Below are positions 41,275 through 49,580 of a DNA stretch of 52,322 bases, one piece after another. The notes beneath the pieces are model-generated. The model saw only the letters and a program-made list of their open reading frames with translations. It searched no databases and had not been told where the DNA came from. The first letter of the stretch is position 1; each line of letters begins with the position of its first letter. Source of the stretch: Nanobdellati archaeon. Its GTDB lineage: Archaea; EX4484-52; WAPT01. Made by a program: the position numbers and the translations under genes. The stretch lies in NCBI GenBank assembly GCA_015520605.1, contig WAPT01000016.1, positions 1 through 52,322 of the forward strand, read 5' to 3'.

Positions 41275-41541
41275 TCAGCTTATTACACCTCTGTGGTTGA
41301 TACCTGCACTCCACAACAAATCCTGAAGTGTTGTCTCTCTTTTCCCATACTTTCCAAAAGCGTGAGGGAACATATCCGCCAATTCCTCTATTCTTTTCCT
41401 TGCTTCCTCCTTTGCCTTCTGGAACTTTTTCTCGTGCTCTATGGAAAGGTTCCTGAACTCATAAAATAACATATCCTTTGGATTTAGGCCCATCTCTTTG
41501 AGCTTGTTTTTGAGCAGGATCATCTCATCCTGTAACACCAC
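41275..41541 (-). CDS. Small helical hypothetical protein (88 aa)
   Basis: GGAGGTGGTG precedes the GTG start. The protein is mostly helical and charged (ILLKNKLKEMGLNPKDMLFY, KKFQKAKEEARKRIEELADM), ending TTLQDLLWSAGINHRGVIS. It lies 33 nt after the 58-aa gene on the same strand, so the two form a small operon. No family is recognised. Confidence 0.5.
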   Translation of the reverse strand: MVLQDEMILLKNKLKEMGLNPKDMLFYEFRNLSIEHEKKFQKAKEEARKRIEELADMFPHAFGKYGKRETTLQDLLWSAGINHRGVIS

Positions 41542-41574
41542 ACACCACCTCCGCGAAAGAGTTTTAAGGTATCA

Positions 41575-41751
41575 TTACTGAGTTGCATAGCTAAGGATGG
41601 TCTGCTGAATAACCTGCTCATGAAGCTGGTGGAGAGGTTTGCCGTTCACATAAACTGGGTAAATCTTGCTGAGCTCTATTATCATTCTCCTTATCCTTTT
41701 CACTTCTTCTGGGTTTGGTCTGCCAGTACGTTTGATCATCTCCCGTGCCAT
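41575..41751 (-). CDS. Small hypothetical protein (58 aa), missed by the ORF track
   Basis: GGGGGTGAT lies 5 nt before ATG 41751, an excellent ribosome binding site, and the frame reads MAREMIKRTGRPNPEEVKRI, then a helix and a Tyr/His/Gln-rich end (YPVYVNGKPLHQLHEQVIQQ). The GRPNPEEV segment looks like a small DNA- or protein-binding helix start. It is below the track's length cut-off, but the binding site and tight spacing to the next gene support it. Function unknown. Confidence 0.55.
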   Translation of the reverse strand: MAREMIKRTGRPNPEEVKRIRRMIIELSKIYPVYVNGKPLHQLHEQVIQQTILSYATQ

Positions 41752-41900
41752 CAGGTATCACCCCCGTGAAAAGAAATAGTTCGGTCGGGGTATTTAAGGT
41801 CCCACATACACCCTTGCCGAAAGATAGAGAATATTGCCGATAAAATTGAGAGTCAGCTTGAGAAATACACAACCCGTCTCCATTTGAAAAGAGGACGTTG

Positions 41901-42473
41901 TTAGAACATCCCCTCATTCTGGATAAAGATCGCTAGAGCTTCTATAGCCTTCCTTCTGTGTGATACCTTCTTTTTATATTCATAGTCCTCCGCAAAGGTC
42001 CTACCATGACCCTTCGGAATAAAAATTGGATCAAAACCAAAACCCGCGGTACCTTTCGCCTCTTCAGCTATTCTACCAAGACATTCTCCTGTGAAGAGCC
42101 TAATGTCATTCTCATTCAGAGCCAGAGCAATGACAGCCCTAAATTTCGCGCTTCTGTCTTCAACACCCTCCATTAGTTTAAGGATTCCACGAATCCCTAT
42201 GGTTCTGTAAACGTAGGAGGAGTACACACCAGGAAAACCCTTAAGGGCGTTTATAAGCAGACCGGTATCCTCCACCATGACCGCATGGCCGATCAGCTTG
42301 TAAGCTTCCCTGGCTTTAAATTCCGCCACGCTTTCCAGCCCATCGCTTTGAATTTCCGGCAGGTTGAGTTCGATGTGCCTCACATCAATACCGTGAGGTA
42401 AAAGAGCTTCCTTAATTTCCTTCACTTTATTTACGTTGGAAGTTACAAAATATATGGTTTGATGCATGCACAA
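41901..42473 (-). CDS. XTP/dITP diphosphatase (RdgB/HAM1)
   Basis: A 190-residue house-cleaning pyrophosphatase with IYFVTSNVNKVKEIKEALLP, VEDTGLLINALKGFPGVYSS, FRAVIALALNEN, GFGFDPIFIPKGHGRTFAED and VSHRRKA, the complete HAM1 set. It hydrolyses ITP, dITP and XTP to monophosphates, keeping deaminated purines out of DNA and RNA. It complements endonuclease V functionally. A 13-bp palindrome ACCGTTGAACGGT lies at 42477-42489, just upstream of its start. Confidence 0.94.
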   Translation of the reverse strand: MCMHQTIYFVTSNVNKVKEIKEALLPHGIDVRHIELNLPEIQSDGLESVAEFKAREAYKLIGHAVMVEDTGLLINALKGFPGVYSSYVYRTIGIRGILKLMEGVEDRSAKFRAVIALALNENDIRLFTGECLGRIAEEAKGTAGFGFDPIFIPKGHGRTFAEDYEYKKKVSHRRKAIEALAIFIQNEGMF

Positions 42474-42550
42474 TGCACCGTTGAACGGTTGGTGGGAAAA
42501 AATTTTTAAATGTGATTCACGATACTGCTTGGGTTGTTGGTGGCTTACCC

Positions 42551-43099
42551 ATGGAGACAGAGGACGACCCCCATCCTCAGCACGGTTTTTATATATGGGG
42601 CGGAGATAGGGACAGAGTTTTTGCTCACTACAGTTGTAACGGTTTCTCTAAATTAGAGGATAATGGTGAAGAAGGAAACGACGATGTTGACATTCAGAAA
42701 TTCTTGGATGAAATCTTCGGCGATGATGAAACAATAAATATCGTAGTACTGGGAAAACACAAACGGGGATCTCCCGAATACGGTGTCTGCGTATATACAA
42801 GAAATGAGCCCTATTTGGTTATGAAAGGTGAAGAGATATACAGGGCAATCAAAAACAACATTAACGGTAAAAGTGAGAGCGGTTTACTTACCACCAGAGA
42901 GGATATTCGCAAACCGAATGGTGGTGAAAATAATTCTTGGGTGAAAGTGGGCGAGATTTGCGGGAAGTGTCTGCCGCTTGAAGTTGCGAAAGAAGATATT
43001 GCTTTAGAAATGATGAAAGCATGTCTTATGAAATCCTACAGAAATAATTATCCTGACGCGGGAGAGATCCAACCATATGCCATGTGCAGAAAAACCTGA
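42551..43099 (+). CDS. Hypothetical acidic protein (182 aa)
   Basis: ATG 42551 is chosen over GTG 42512: TTTTTAAATG lies upstream of both, but GGTGG sits close before 42551. The protein starts METEDDPHPQHGFYIWGGDR, is Asp/Glu-rich, has several strands (INIVVLGKHKRG, YGVCVYTRNEPYLVM) and a Cys-containing C-terminal part (GEICGKCLPLEV). No domain is recognised. It borders tRNA-Gly, whose 3' end it faces with a 16-nt gap. Confidence 0.55.
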   Translation: METEDDPHPQHGFYIWGGDRDRVFAHYSCNGFSKLEDNGEEGNDDVDIQKFLDEIFGDDETINIVVLGKHKRGSPEYGVCVYTRNEPYLVMKGEEIYRAIKNNINGKSESGLLTTREDIRKPNGGENNSWVKVGEICGKCLPLEVAKEDIALEMMKACLMKSYRNNYPDAGEIQPYAMCRKT

Positions 43100-43115
43100 A
43101 CTGATTCTGATGTGA

Positions 43116-43189
43116 TGGTGCGCCGGCCGGGATTCGAACCCGGGCCATCGGCTTGGAAGGCCGATGTCATACCCCTAGACTACCGGCGC
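43116..43189 (-). tRNA. tRNA-Gly (anticodon TCC), CCA encoded
   Basis: On the minus strand the sequence folds into a complete cloverleaf: acceptor stem GCGCCGG/CCGGCGC, D-arm with AGGGGTAT loop, anticodon stem-loop TCGGC-CTTCCAA-GCCGA with TCC, and T-arm GGGTTCGAATCC. The 3' CCA is encoded (43116-43118). The acceptor is pure G:C, consistent with a hot environment. There is no intron. It marks the left edge of the accessory island. Confidence 0.97.
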
Positions 43190-43415
43190 GCGATTTGAGG
43201 GAATTTGAGGGAGTATTGATTTCTGAATAAATTTTAGTAAAAATTATTTAAAGCTTCATAGTTCGCTAAAGTCTCCAACACTTTCTTTGTTGTGCTAAAT
43301 AATATCTACGCTGGTTGGTATCCTCCCTAAAACTTGTGGAACTCTCAGTACTCAACTCTAGTTATGGCTTTCCAGAGATCATCGCTCGTCGTTGTAAAAG
43401 GAACAGTGTGTACAA

Positions 43416-43691
43416 TTATACCTTAAGAATTTCGTGTATCAGTCTGTATTTCTCGACTTCTGCCGGCCATGCAACGAGGGCTCTGTCTATCCTTTTCACC
43501 TTTATTAAGTCTTCCCTTGCCAGTTGGTCAAAGTGATACTTGATTTTCGAAATCACACCTTTCTGTTTTTTCGGATCTTCCGTCCAAATTCCAAGTTCCT
43601 TGGCAACTTCAGTTACATGTGTGGGCCATTTCTGATTTATTATCTCAAGAATTCTATCTCTGAGTTGCTTTCCACTCAAATTATCCCCCAT
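43416..43691 (-). CDS. Winged-helix DNA-binding protein (91 aa)
   Basis: From ATG 43691 (26 bp after TTAAAATTTTT) the protein reads LSGKQLRDRILEIINQKWPT, HVTEVAKELGIWTEDPKKQK, then ISKIKYHFDQLAREDLIKVK and a wing, the helix-turn-helix layout of ArsR-like archaeal regulators. It lacks an effector domain or Cys ligands. It is the closest regulator to the V4R-FIST-LuxE-LuxC genes and is divergent from them, so it may control the island (inference). Confidence 0.75.
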   Translation of the reverse strand: MGDNLSGKQLRDRILEIINQKWPTHVTEVAKELGIWTEDPKKQKGVISKIKYHFDQLAREDLIKVKRIDRALVAWPAEVEKYRLIHEILKV

Positions 43692-43981
43692 AGTTTTAGA
43701 TTTTGAATACAAAAATTTTAATTATGTGAAGGGCTGTGTTGAAGGTGTGTGAACTATATTGTCATTTGGCTCGATCGCTCTTCGTTTTTATAGCAGTATT
43801 CATTTCTGTAAAAGTTGCTTACAAGATTGTTGTTTGAACCATCGGATTTTAAATGTGGTAACAAATTACTCGACGTGTTTTTTACACATATGGTTCTCTT
43901 TGCTTTTTTCTTGCTTCCTAATAAATTCCCAGTATGTGCGTTCGGAAAATTATATATAGTTACACTTCATTTTAACTCTAT

Positions 43982-44413
43982 ATGAAAATAAAGCACTCGT
44001 TTGTATCGCTGCTGGATCTTCCTGAAGTTCTGCCATTTGCAGTTTTTCCAGGAGAAAAAGAACCAAAAGACAAAGAGCTCTTTGATTTTGTTGACGCGAT
44101 TGCCGAACAATTTGGAGAGGAGATATACTATATAGGAAACGACATAATTGAAGATAAATTTTATGAGAGGTTTTTGTTTGAAAAAGGCGGATTCCTTGAG
44201 GTGATGGTGCAGGCGCCTGCTGCCATAATAGCACATTTTGTGGAGCGTTCCAGAGCTTTTAAGTTTGCAAGAGCATTGAAGCGGGTGATACTTTCAATTG
44301 ACAGGCCGGAAGCTAAACTGCTTGCAGATGGAATAGAGGTTTCAAGTGAGAATGAGGAAGCACTGGATTACCAGACGTGGTCGAAGCTTAAAAAAGTGAG
44401 GGAAGTTTTGTGA
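43982..44413 (+). CDS. Hypothetical protein (143 aa), island gene
   Basis: It begins MKIKHSFVSLLDLPEVLPFA and continues with a predicted alpha/beta fold (GEEIYYIGNDIIEDKFYERF, FLEVMVQAPAAIIAHFVERS, RALKRVILSIDRPEAKLLAD). AAATTATATATAG is about 27 bp before the ATG, so transcription is probably leaderless. It is 7 nt upstream of the V4R gene, the two being an operon. No family is assigned. Confidence 0.6.
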   Translation: MKIKHSFVSLLDLPEVLPFAVFPGEKEPKDKELFDFVDAIAEQFGEEIYYIGNDIIEDKFYERFLFEKGGFLEVMVQAPAAIIAHFVERSRAFKFARALKRVILSIDRPEAKLLADGIEVSSENEEALDYQTWSKLKKVREVL

Positions 44414-44420
44414 TGTTCCT

Positions 44421-44903
44421 ATGCACCCACTAGCCAAAAAGCTCCTGGTTTCAAGACAGCTGCAGATGGAAGAAGGCGATCTCAGAGTGCTTGGTGATAA
44501 TATGATCATACTTCCCGCAGATGTTCTTCTCGAATTTAATGAGCTTTTAGATGAAAAAATCGTGTACAGAATTGGCGAGATAATTGGGGACAGAATGGCT
44601 TCTACCCTGAAGAAATACGGTATAAGTGGAATGAAGCTCGTGGATTTTTGTCTGAATTTGATGTCAATGTATGGATGGGGTAAGCCATCCATAGTAAGAG
44701 TGGGCGAAAAAACGTTTTTAATGGTTGAGCATTCTGTTATCGCTCTGAAAGCCATAGAAAAACAGAAAAAATATAGATGCTGTGGCTTGCTTGCAGGAAT
44801 ATTTGCCGGATTGTTTTCAAACGCTATGGGCAAAAAAATGACTGCCAGAGAAGTTAAGTGCTTCGCCCTTGGAGAGAAGTTCTGTGAGTTTGAAATTTTT
44901 TAG
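44421..44903 (+). CDS. V4R-domain protein (small-molecule sensor)
   Basis: The 160-residue protein has the V4R (4-vinyl-reductase-like) pattern: IVYRIGEIIGDRMASTLKKY, SMYGWGKPSIVRVGEKTFLM, CCGLLAGIFAGLFSNAMGKK and the characteristic ending MTAREVKCFALGEKFCEFEI. V4R domains bind small ligands and are often found in regulators of hydrocarbon or methyl metabolism. The Cys residues near the end could bind zinc or a cofactor. It is followed by the FIST sensor gene across 144 nt. Confidence 0.8.
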   Translation: MHPLAKKLLVSRQLQMEEGDLRVLGDNMIILPADVLLEFNELLDEKIVYRIGEIIGDRMASTLKKYGISGMKLVDFCLNLMSMYGWGKPSIVRVGEKTFLMVEHSVIALKAIEKQKKYRCCGLLAGIFAGLFSNAMGKKMTAREVKCFALGEKFCEFEIF

Positions 44904-45016
44904 TTTTTGGTATGGTTTAAAACTTTAAAATTCGCTTTTTGTCGAGCATCTTGAACTTGTTTTGTGTAACTTTTATTAATGGACGGTGTTTAATTCTGAA
45001 ATGAGTTTGATTTTGA

Positions 45017-45033
45017 CTCAAATCGTATTTGAG
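45017..45033. promoter_or_regulatory. Inverted repeat upstream of the FIST gene
   Basis: CTCAAAT-CGT-ATTTGAG has perfect 7-bp arms and lies 14 bp before the FIST ATG, in the 144-bp gap after the V4R gene. It is placed where an operator could act; a related GAGTTTGA lies just upstream (about 45003). Confidence 0.35.
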
Positions 45034-45047
45034 AGTAGATTTAAACT

Positions 45048-46460
45048 ATGGTGAAAAAGATGGGCAAATACATCCATGCCGGCACAGGCATAAGCAGTGC
45101 TGAGGATCCCACTCAGGCGGGGAAAGAAGCTGTTGAGATGGCTCTGGAAAAGCTTAAGGAAGATGGTGGTAAAAAACCTGATTTTGCGGTTGTTTTCTGT
45201 TCAGGCGGAAAATATGGAAAAAACGACAAGACCATCAAAAAGTTCGTTGATGCTGTGCATGAAGCACTGACGTCAGCAAACAAAGATGTTAAATGGATAG
45301 GATGCACAACTGCTGGCGAGATCAGTAATTATGGTATCAATTTCGGTAGCGCTGTTGTAGGGGTTATTGAATCGGATTATATACGCTGGGGGGTGGGTTA
45401 CGCCGAAGGTGCAAAGGAAAAACCATATGAAGCTGGAAAGAAAGCTGCGAAGAGAGCTCTTGATGATTTGAAAGTTGACAAATATTTAGATGCATACATT
45501 TCATTCCAAATGTTGAAAAAGAAACATCCTGGTGAGTTAGTGAAGAACAAACAGTTCGTTATGCTTACTTTAAACCCAGGATTTACTCTAAAGGAGAGCG
45601 GTTGGGAAAATGATATTCTAGATGGAATTAAGGATGTTGTGGGAGTATTCACCCCAATTGTAGGTGGATCTGCCACGGACGATATGCGTTTTCTTGAAAA
45701 TTTCCAATTTGTTAACGGAATAGTCTCTAATAATTTGTGTATATGTGCTGCATTGTACAGCAATCTGAAGCTAGGTTTTGGACTAGCACATGGATTCAAA
45801 CCTACTGAGAAGACAGGCATTGTTACGGATGCAGAAGGAAACGTTCTAAAGAGAATTAACAATAAGCCAGCACTTGACGTGTATTCTAGTTTTGTTGGAA
45901 TGAAAAAAGAGTATTTAATAGATGGGTTCAAATCGCTCGAGCGACTTAAAAGCATGCCTCTCGCATTAATTTCATTTACATCTAAAATGAAGCTTACAGA
46001 AACCTTATTGAAAAAATCAAAGTTTATGCAACTAATAGCCAAAAATCCTTTAGGTGTCCCTGATATAAATGGAATATATTGGCTAAAAGTGGTAAACAAT
46101 TGCTTAGCTAATGATGCACTTTTATTAAATTCTAAAATTGAAAAAAATCTACCCATAGTTCTCATGAAATTTGACAAAAAGTCGGTGTTTTCTGCAACAC
46201 TTGATTCAATTGAAAGTAGTTGTAAGGATATGAAATCTCCAAAATTTGCGATAATTTTTGAATGTGCTGGAAGATTACTACTAATTGGGAAAGAAAACAT
46301 TTTTAAGTGTTACGAATTAGTTAATAAAAAGTATGGAAATATGATGTATGTAGGGTTTTATAGTGGTGGTGAAATTGGACTCACCAGAAAAACCTCAAGT
46401 GGGATACATGCTTATACGTGTACTTCATTAACAATTGATGATGAGCTAATACTTGAATAA
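45048..46460 (+). CDS. FIST-domain sensory protein (470 aa)
   Basis: N-terminal FIST domain (ISSAEDPTQAGKEAVEMALE, WIGCTTAGEISNYGI) is followed by VGVFTPIVGGSATDDMRFLE near residue 205, LGFGLAHGFKPTEKTGIVTD and a C-terminal FIST_C region ending MYVGFYSGGEIG. FIST domains are ligand-binding sensors normally fused to signalling outputs; here there is no output, so it may act on its own or through neighbours. The first 400 bp are GC-normal (58% in 45061-45120), the rest very AT-rich (25% in 45961-46020), a within-gene shift. It lies 20 nt before the LuxE gene. Confidence 0.85.
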   Translation: MVKKMGKYIHAGTGISSAEDPTQAGKEAVEMALEKLKEDGGKKPDFAVVFCSGGKYGKNDKTIKKFVDAVHEALTSANKDVKWIGCTTAGEISNYGINFGSAVVGVIESDYIRWGVGYAEGAKEKPYEAGKKAAKRALDDLKVDKYLDAYISFQMLKKKHPGELVKNKQFVMLTLNPGFTLKESGWENDILDGIKDVVGVFTPIVGGSATDDMRFLENFQFVNGIVSNNLCICAALYSNLKLGFGLAHGFKPTEKTGIVTDAEGNVLKRINNKPALDVYSSFVGMKKEYLIDGFKSLERLKSMPLALISFTSKMKLTETLLKKSKFMQLIAKNPLGVPDINGIYWLKVVNNCLANDALLLNSKIEKNLPIVLMKFDKKSVFSATLDSIESSCKDMKSPKFAIIFECAGRLLLIGKENIFKCYELVNKKYGNMMYVGFYSGGEIGLTRKTSSGIHAYTCTSLTIDDELILE

Positions 46461-46480
46461 AACCACATGAGGTGTGTTTT

Positions 46481-47659
46481 ATGGACAAACTGGAGGCGTA
46501 TAGGCAGCTTGTTGATAGAATGAATGATTTAATTTCCAATGAACATCCTTTCAAAAATAATCATAAAAAAATAAAACTTCTTAGAGATGTTATAAACTTC
46601 CATTTTGATCACAATGAATTTTATAGGAAAGTGTTGAGTATAATACCCAGTGACGGGGATGTGGAAAATATAAAAGAACCTTCTGATGTACCTCCTTTAC
46701 CCACTCATGTTTTTAAGCGGAGTGTAGGGAAGTATGCTGACTTTGTTACGGTTAGAGAGATACCCTTCAAGTATTATACGTCAAGTGCTACTGGTGGGGA
46801 TCCAAGTCTGGTCGCAAGAACTGATGATGATAAGGAGATAATGAAATCCGTATATTATGACCGATACGTAGATTTTTTGGGAGATAATGGTTTTGGAGAA
46901 AAATTATTCGCTTTTGCACCGCCTCATCCAAAACTAGGCACAGCACAGATCGCTCAGATCTACGCAAAGATAAATGAAAATGTTCCTGTGGAGTACTTGG
47001 TAGAGTTAGATGAAAAGGGTGCGAGAGTGGTTCCAGAACTTTTATTGAAAGAGTTACCTAAGCTAGAGAAATCTGATGTGGTGTTTACGGTGGGCGGTTC
47101 TGTTCCTCTTACATACCACACCCTTTTAAAGTTCAAGGAAAAGGGTCTAAGTTGGGATTTTAACGGACGATGTAAAATTGCCGTTGGCGCTGGAGGTTGG
47201 GATGGTGTTAAAGGAAGTATCAATTTACCGCCCATTTCCAAAAAAGATTTCATAGACCTTATGTATCAACTGTTTAGGACACCTTCCGATAAAATTGTGG
47301 ATGGATATGCAACATCAGAAATATCAGTGTTATTTCCAGGTCACTGGTCTGAGGAGCACCAAGATTTTCTATATCATACCCCTGTTGCTTATGGTAATGT
47401 ACTTATTAGAGATTCTAGAAACTATGAGATTCTAGAAGGAGAAGGATCAAGAGGACTCATTAATATAATCAGCCCACTTGCACCGACTACAGCAGGTACA
47501 AATTCCCTCGTTGTTTCTGATATAGTCGAGCTTGTAGCGGAGGATAAATGTGATGAATGCGGGAGAAGAGGTCCTGTATTCAGGTACATATCAAGAGATA
47601 AATCCTCTTACAAGACAGGATGTGGTGCGATGGTTCTGAAATATCTCAAGGAACTATGA
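46481..47659 (+). CDS. LuxE-like acyl-protein synthetase
   Basis: The 392-residue protein matches the LuxE acyl-protein synthetase family: FKYYTSSATGGDPSLVARTD near residue 97, VVFTVGGSVPLTYHTLLKFK, IAVGAGGWDGVKGSINLPPI and IVDGYATSEISVLFPGHW are the adenylate-forming core motifs. LuxE activates fatty acid to acyl-AMP and moves the acyl group to its own near-C-terminal Cys before handing it to LuxC; a Cys occurs in YKTGCGAMVLKYLKEL at the same place. CDECGRRGP may bind zinc. ATG 46481 follows GAGGTG. It lies 22 nt before the LuxC gene. Confidence 0.85.
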   Translation: MDKLEAYRQLVDRMNDLISNEHPFKNNHKKIKLLRDVINFHFDHNEFYRKVLSIIPSDGDVENIKEPSDVPPLPTHVFKRSVGKYADFVTVREIPFKYYTSSATGGDPSLVARTDDDKEIMKSVYYDRYVDFLGDNGFGEKLFAFAPPHPKLGTAQIAQIYAKINENVPVEYLVELDEKGARVVPELLLKELPKLEKSDVVFTVGGSVPLTYHTLLKFKEKGLSWDFNGRCKIAVGAGGWDGVKGSINLPPISKKDFIDLMYQLFRTPSDKIVDGYATSEISVLFPGHWSEEHQDFLYHTPVAYGNVLIRDSRNYEILEGEGSRGLINIISPLAPTTAGTNSLVVSDIVELVAEDKCDECGRRGPVFRYISRDKSSYKTGCGAMVLKYLKEL

Positions 47660-47681
47660 TATTTCTTTAGCGGGGGGTTTT

Positions 47682-49166
47682 ATGATGAAAGAAGAATACA
47701 AATTACCTATTTATCTGCAAGGAAAATTGGAGGAAAGCGATACCACCCATCTTATCGCGGAGCTGGATGGAAGAAAAGTTATTTCATGTATACCCTCTCC
47801 AGAAGATGTTTATAATGCAGTTCTTCGTTTAAAAGATGTGTCAAGAACTCTGGAAGACAGATACACTATACGTGAACTTGCAGAGATATTAGATGGTGCG
47901 AGAGATGCTTTCTTTGGCACCGACAGGTATGCAGATACAGTTTCGATACTCGAGATAACAACAGGCAGATCTCGAGAAGTTGTTAAAGAAGATCTTAACA
48001 AACTAGAGGAGTTTATGGATAAACACTACCTCCAGGCAATGATTAAAGATGCTGAGGGAGGATACAGAGGTATATTTGATAGACCTGTCTCCAAAATAAT
48101 GGATCTTGTCTATAAACGACGAAAACCATTAGGGGTTGTGTTTCATCATCTTGCAGGGAACTCGCCCATGGTCACAACTAGTGTGGTCATTGGAGTTTTA
48201 ACCAAAAATGCCAACCTCGTAAAGACAGGTAGCGGGGATCCTGCGACTAGTGTTTATTTGGCCGATGCGATAAATGATGTGGATGAAAAAGTAGGCGAAA
48301 CGATTGCTGTGTTTTATTGGCCTGCAACGATCGATGGTGAATTAAATGAGATATATTACAGAATATTTCCAGAAACTCCAGCAGAGGTTTTGATAGACGG
48401 CGTTGCCTGTTGGGGTGGTGAAACTTCAATAAACACAATAAAGAAATTAGCAAACGCATCCGGAGTCAAGATAATAGAGCACGGGCCAAAATACAGTATT
48501 GACATAATGTTTGATGTTCCAGCTGAAGATTCTATTTACAGAAATTTACTTAGAGATTCTATCGTGTCCCATGACCAAAACGCATGTATAAGCACCAGAG
48601 TCATCTTCGTCAAGGGTGATGGTAAAAAGGTGGCTGAGAATATAGCCCGTTATTTTGAGAAGATAAAAGAGGAGTACCCAAACACCTCCTCAACAGTAGG
48701 AGAAGTCATAGGGAAAAGGATAGTTTATTTGAAAAGAGAAGGTGCAAAAATATACACACCTCCAAAGAACAGTCCAGATTGGACAGTGGTCTATTTACCT
48801 AAAAATACAGAATTAACCCTAAATGATATTGACGCTTGTATGAACAGGTTTCTTGTAGTTAAGGAAATAGAGTCTTTGGATGATATAAGTGAGTTTATAA
48901 GAAGAAATAATCTGGAAAGATATATGCAAGTAGCAGGGATTTATCCAGATACCTATCTTTCAAATCCTGAGGTTACCGAAAGACTCTGGAATTTGGGTTT
49001 TTCGAAACTATCTAAGATAGGCGAGCATCAGATTTTCTATCCAGGGGCATCCCATGACGATGTTGTTCCTTTGCTGGAATTCACACGATATGTAACCGCA
49101 GATAAACATAACCTAGTAACGAAAACGCTTAAGAGACTATATGGATTGGTATCAAGAAACAGATAA
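47682..49166 (+). CDS. LuxC-like acyl-CoA/acyl-protein reductase
   Basis: The 494-residue protein has the LuxC arrangement: GVVFHHLAGNSPMVTTSVVI near residue 151 (NADPH-binding aldehyde-dehydrogenase-like site), GVACWGGETSINTI, and catalytic-Cys segment VSHDQNACISTRVIF with Cys 302. LuxC reduces acyl thioesters to aldehydes with NADPH. LuxE, LuxD and LuxC form the fatty-acid reductase complex in luminous bacteria; LuxD and luciferase are absent here, so the aldehyde must serve another purpose. GCGGGGGG precedes ATG 47682. The region after the stop is non-coding to tRNA-Trp. Confidence 0.88.
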   Translation: MMKEEYKLPIYLQGKLEESDTTHLIAELDGRKVISCIPSPEDVYNAVLRLKDVSRTLEDRYTIRELAEILDGARDAFFGTDRYADTVSILEITTGRSREVVKEDLNKLEEFMDKHYLQAMIKDAEGGYRGIFDRPVSKIMDLVYKRRKPLGVVFHHLAGNSPMVTTSVVIGVLTKNANLVKTGSGDPATSVYLADAINDVDEKVGETIAVFYWPATIDGELNEIYYRIFPETPAEVLIDGVACWGGETSINTIKKLANASGVKIIEHGPKYSIDIMFDVPAEDSIYRNLLRDSIVSHDQNACISTRVIFVKGDGKKVAENIARYFEKIKEEYPNTSSTVGEVIGKRIVYLKREGAKIYTPPKNSPDWTVVYLPKNTELTLNDIDACMNRFLVVKEIESLDDISEFIRRNNLERYMQVAGIYPDTYLSNPEVTERLWNLGFSKLSKIGEHQIFYPGASHDDVVPLLEFTRYVTADKHNLVTKTLKRLYGLVSRNR

Positions 49167-49580
49167 AATCAGGATTATAGTACATGATTGATACCACAAC
49201 CAACAAAACTTCTCAACAATCCCGATTTTCTGTTCTAATCACATGTGTTGAGTAAATAACCACCTCCATAACGGCATAAATCTTATTCTCCTACCATCCA
49301 TTCTCTACCTGTTCTCACAACCTCAAGTTAACATCATCAAATCTCTCCATTTCAAAACATGTAATCCATAAAATCACACAAGATCTATCTATTCAAAAAA
49401 CAAAACCCGGCAATCATAAAAGCAACTTATCAGCGCTTCCGAATGAAAAATACTTGGCATTCTTAGGATAGCTATATTCTGTTAAAAAAGACGAATATCA
49501 CGTCTGAGCTTTTAGAAGCTTCTTCTTTTACTTTCGCGATTACCTCTCCAAGTAAACAGTTACAAAATTACTTGAAGGGA
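49167..49580. other. AT-rich gap between the LuxC gene and tRNA-Trp
   Basis: The 414-bp stretch holds no convincing gene. On the minus strand 49414-49566 encodes an open but startless frame (LGEVIAKVKEEASKSSDVIF, then VFLTEYSYPKNAKYFSFGSA) that looks like a gene remnant. I saw no direct repeat of the tRNA-Trp 3' end, so no attachment site is called. There are many short A/T tracts but no stable hairpin. Confidence 0.5.

Noticed and set aside
42477-42489. 13-bp palindrome ACCGTTGAACGGT before the HAM1 gene
   Set aside because: Short, single copy and without a neighbouring regulator; mentioned only in the gene entry.
43740-43838. 32-codon hydrophobic TTG-start ORF, plus strand
   Set aside because: The nearby TATA-like element is better explained as the minus-strand promoter of the winged-helix gene; TTG start and no binding site.
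45398-46300. 300-aa minus-strand ORF opposite the FIST gene
   Set aside because: Shadow of the FIST_C region; the plus frame has recognisable FIST motifs.
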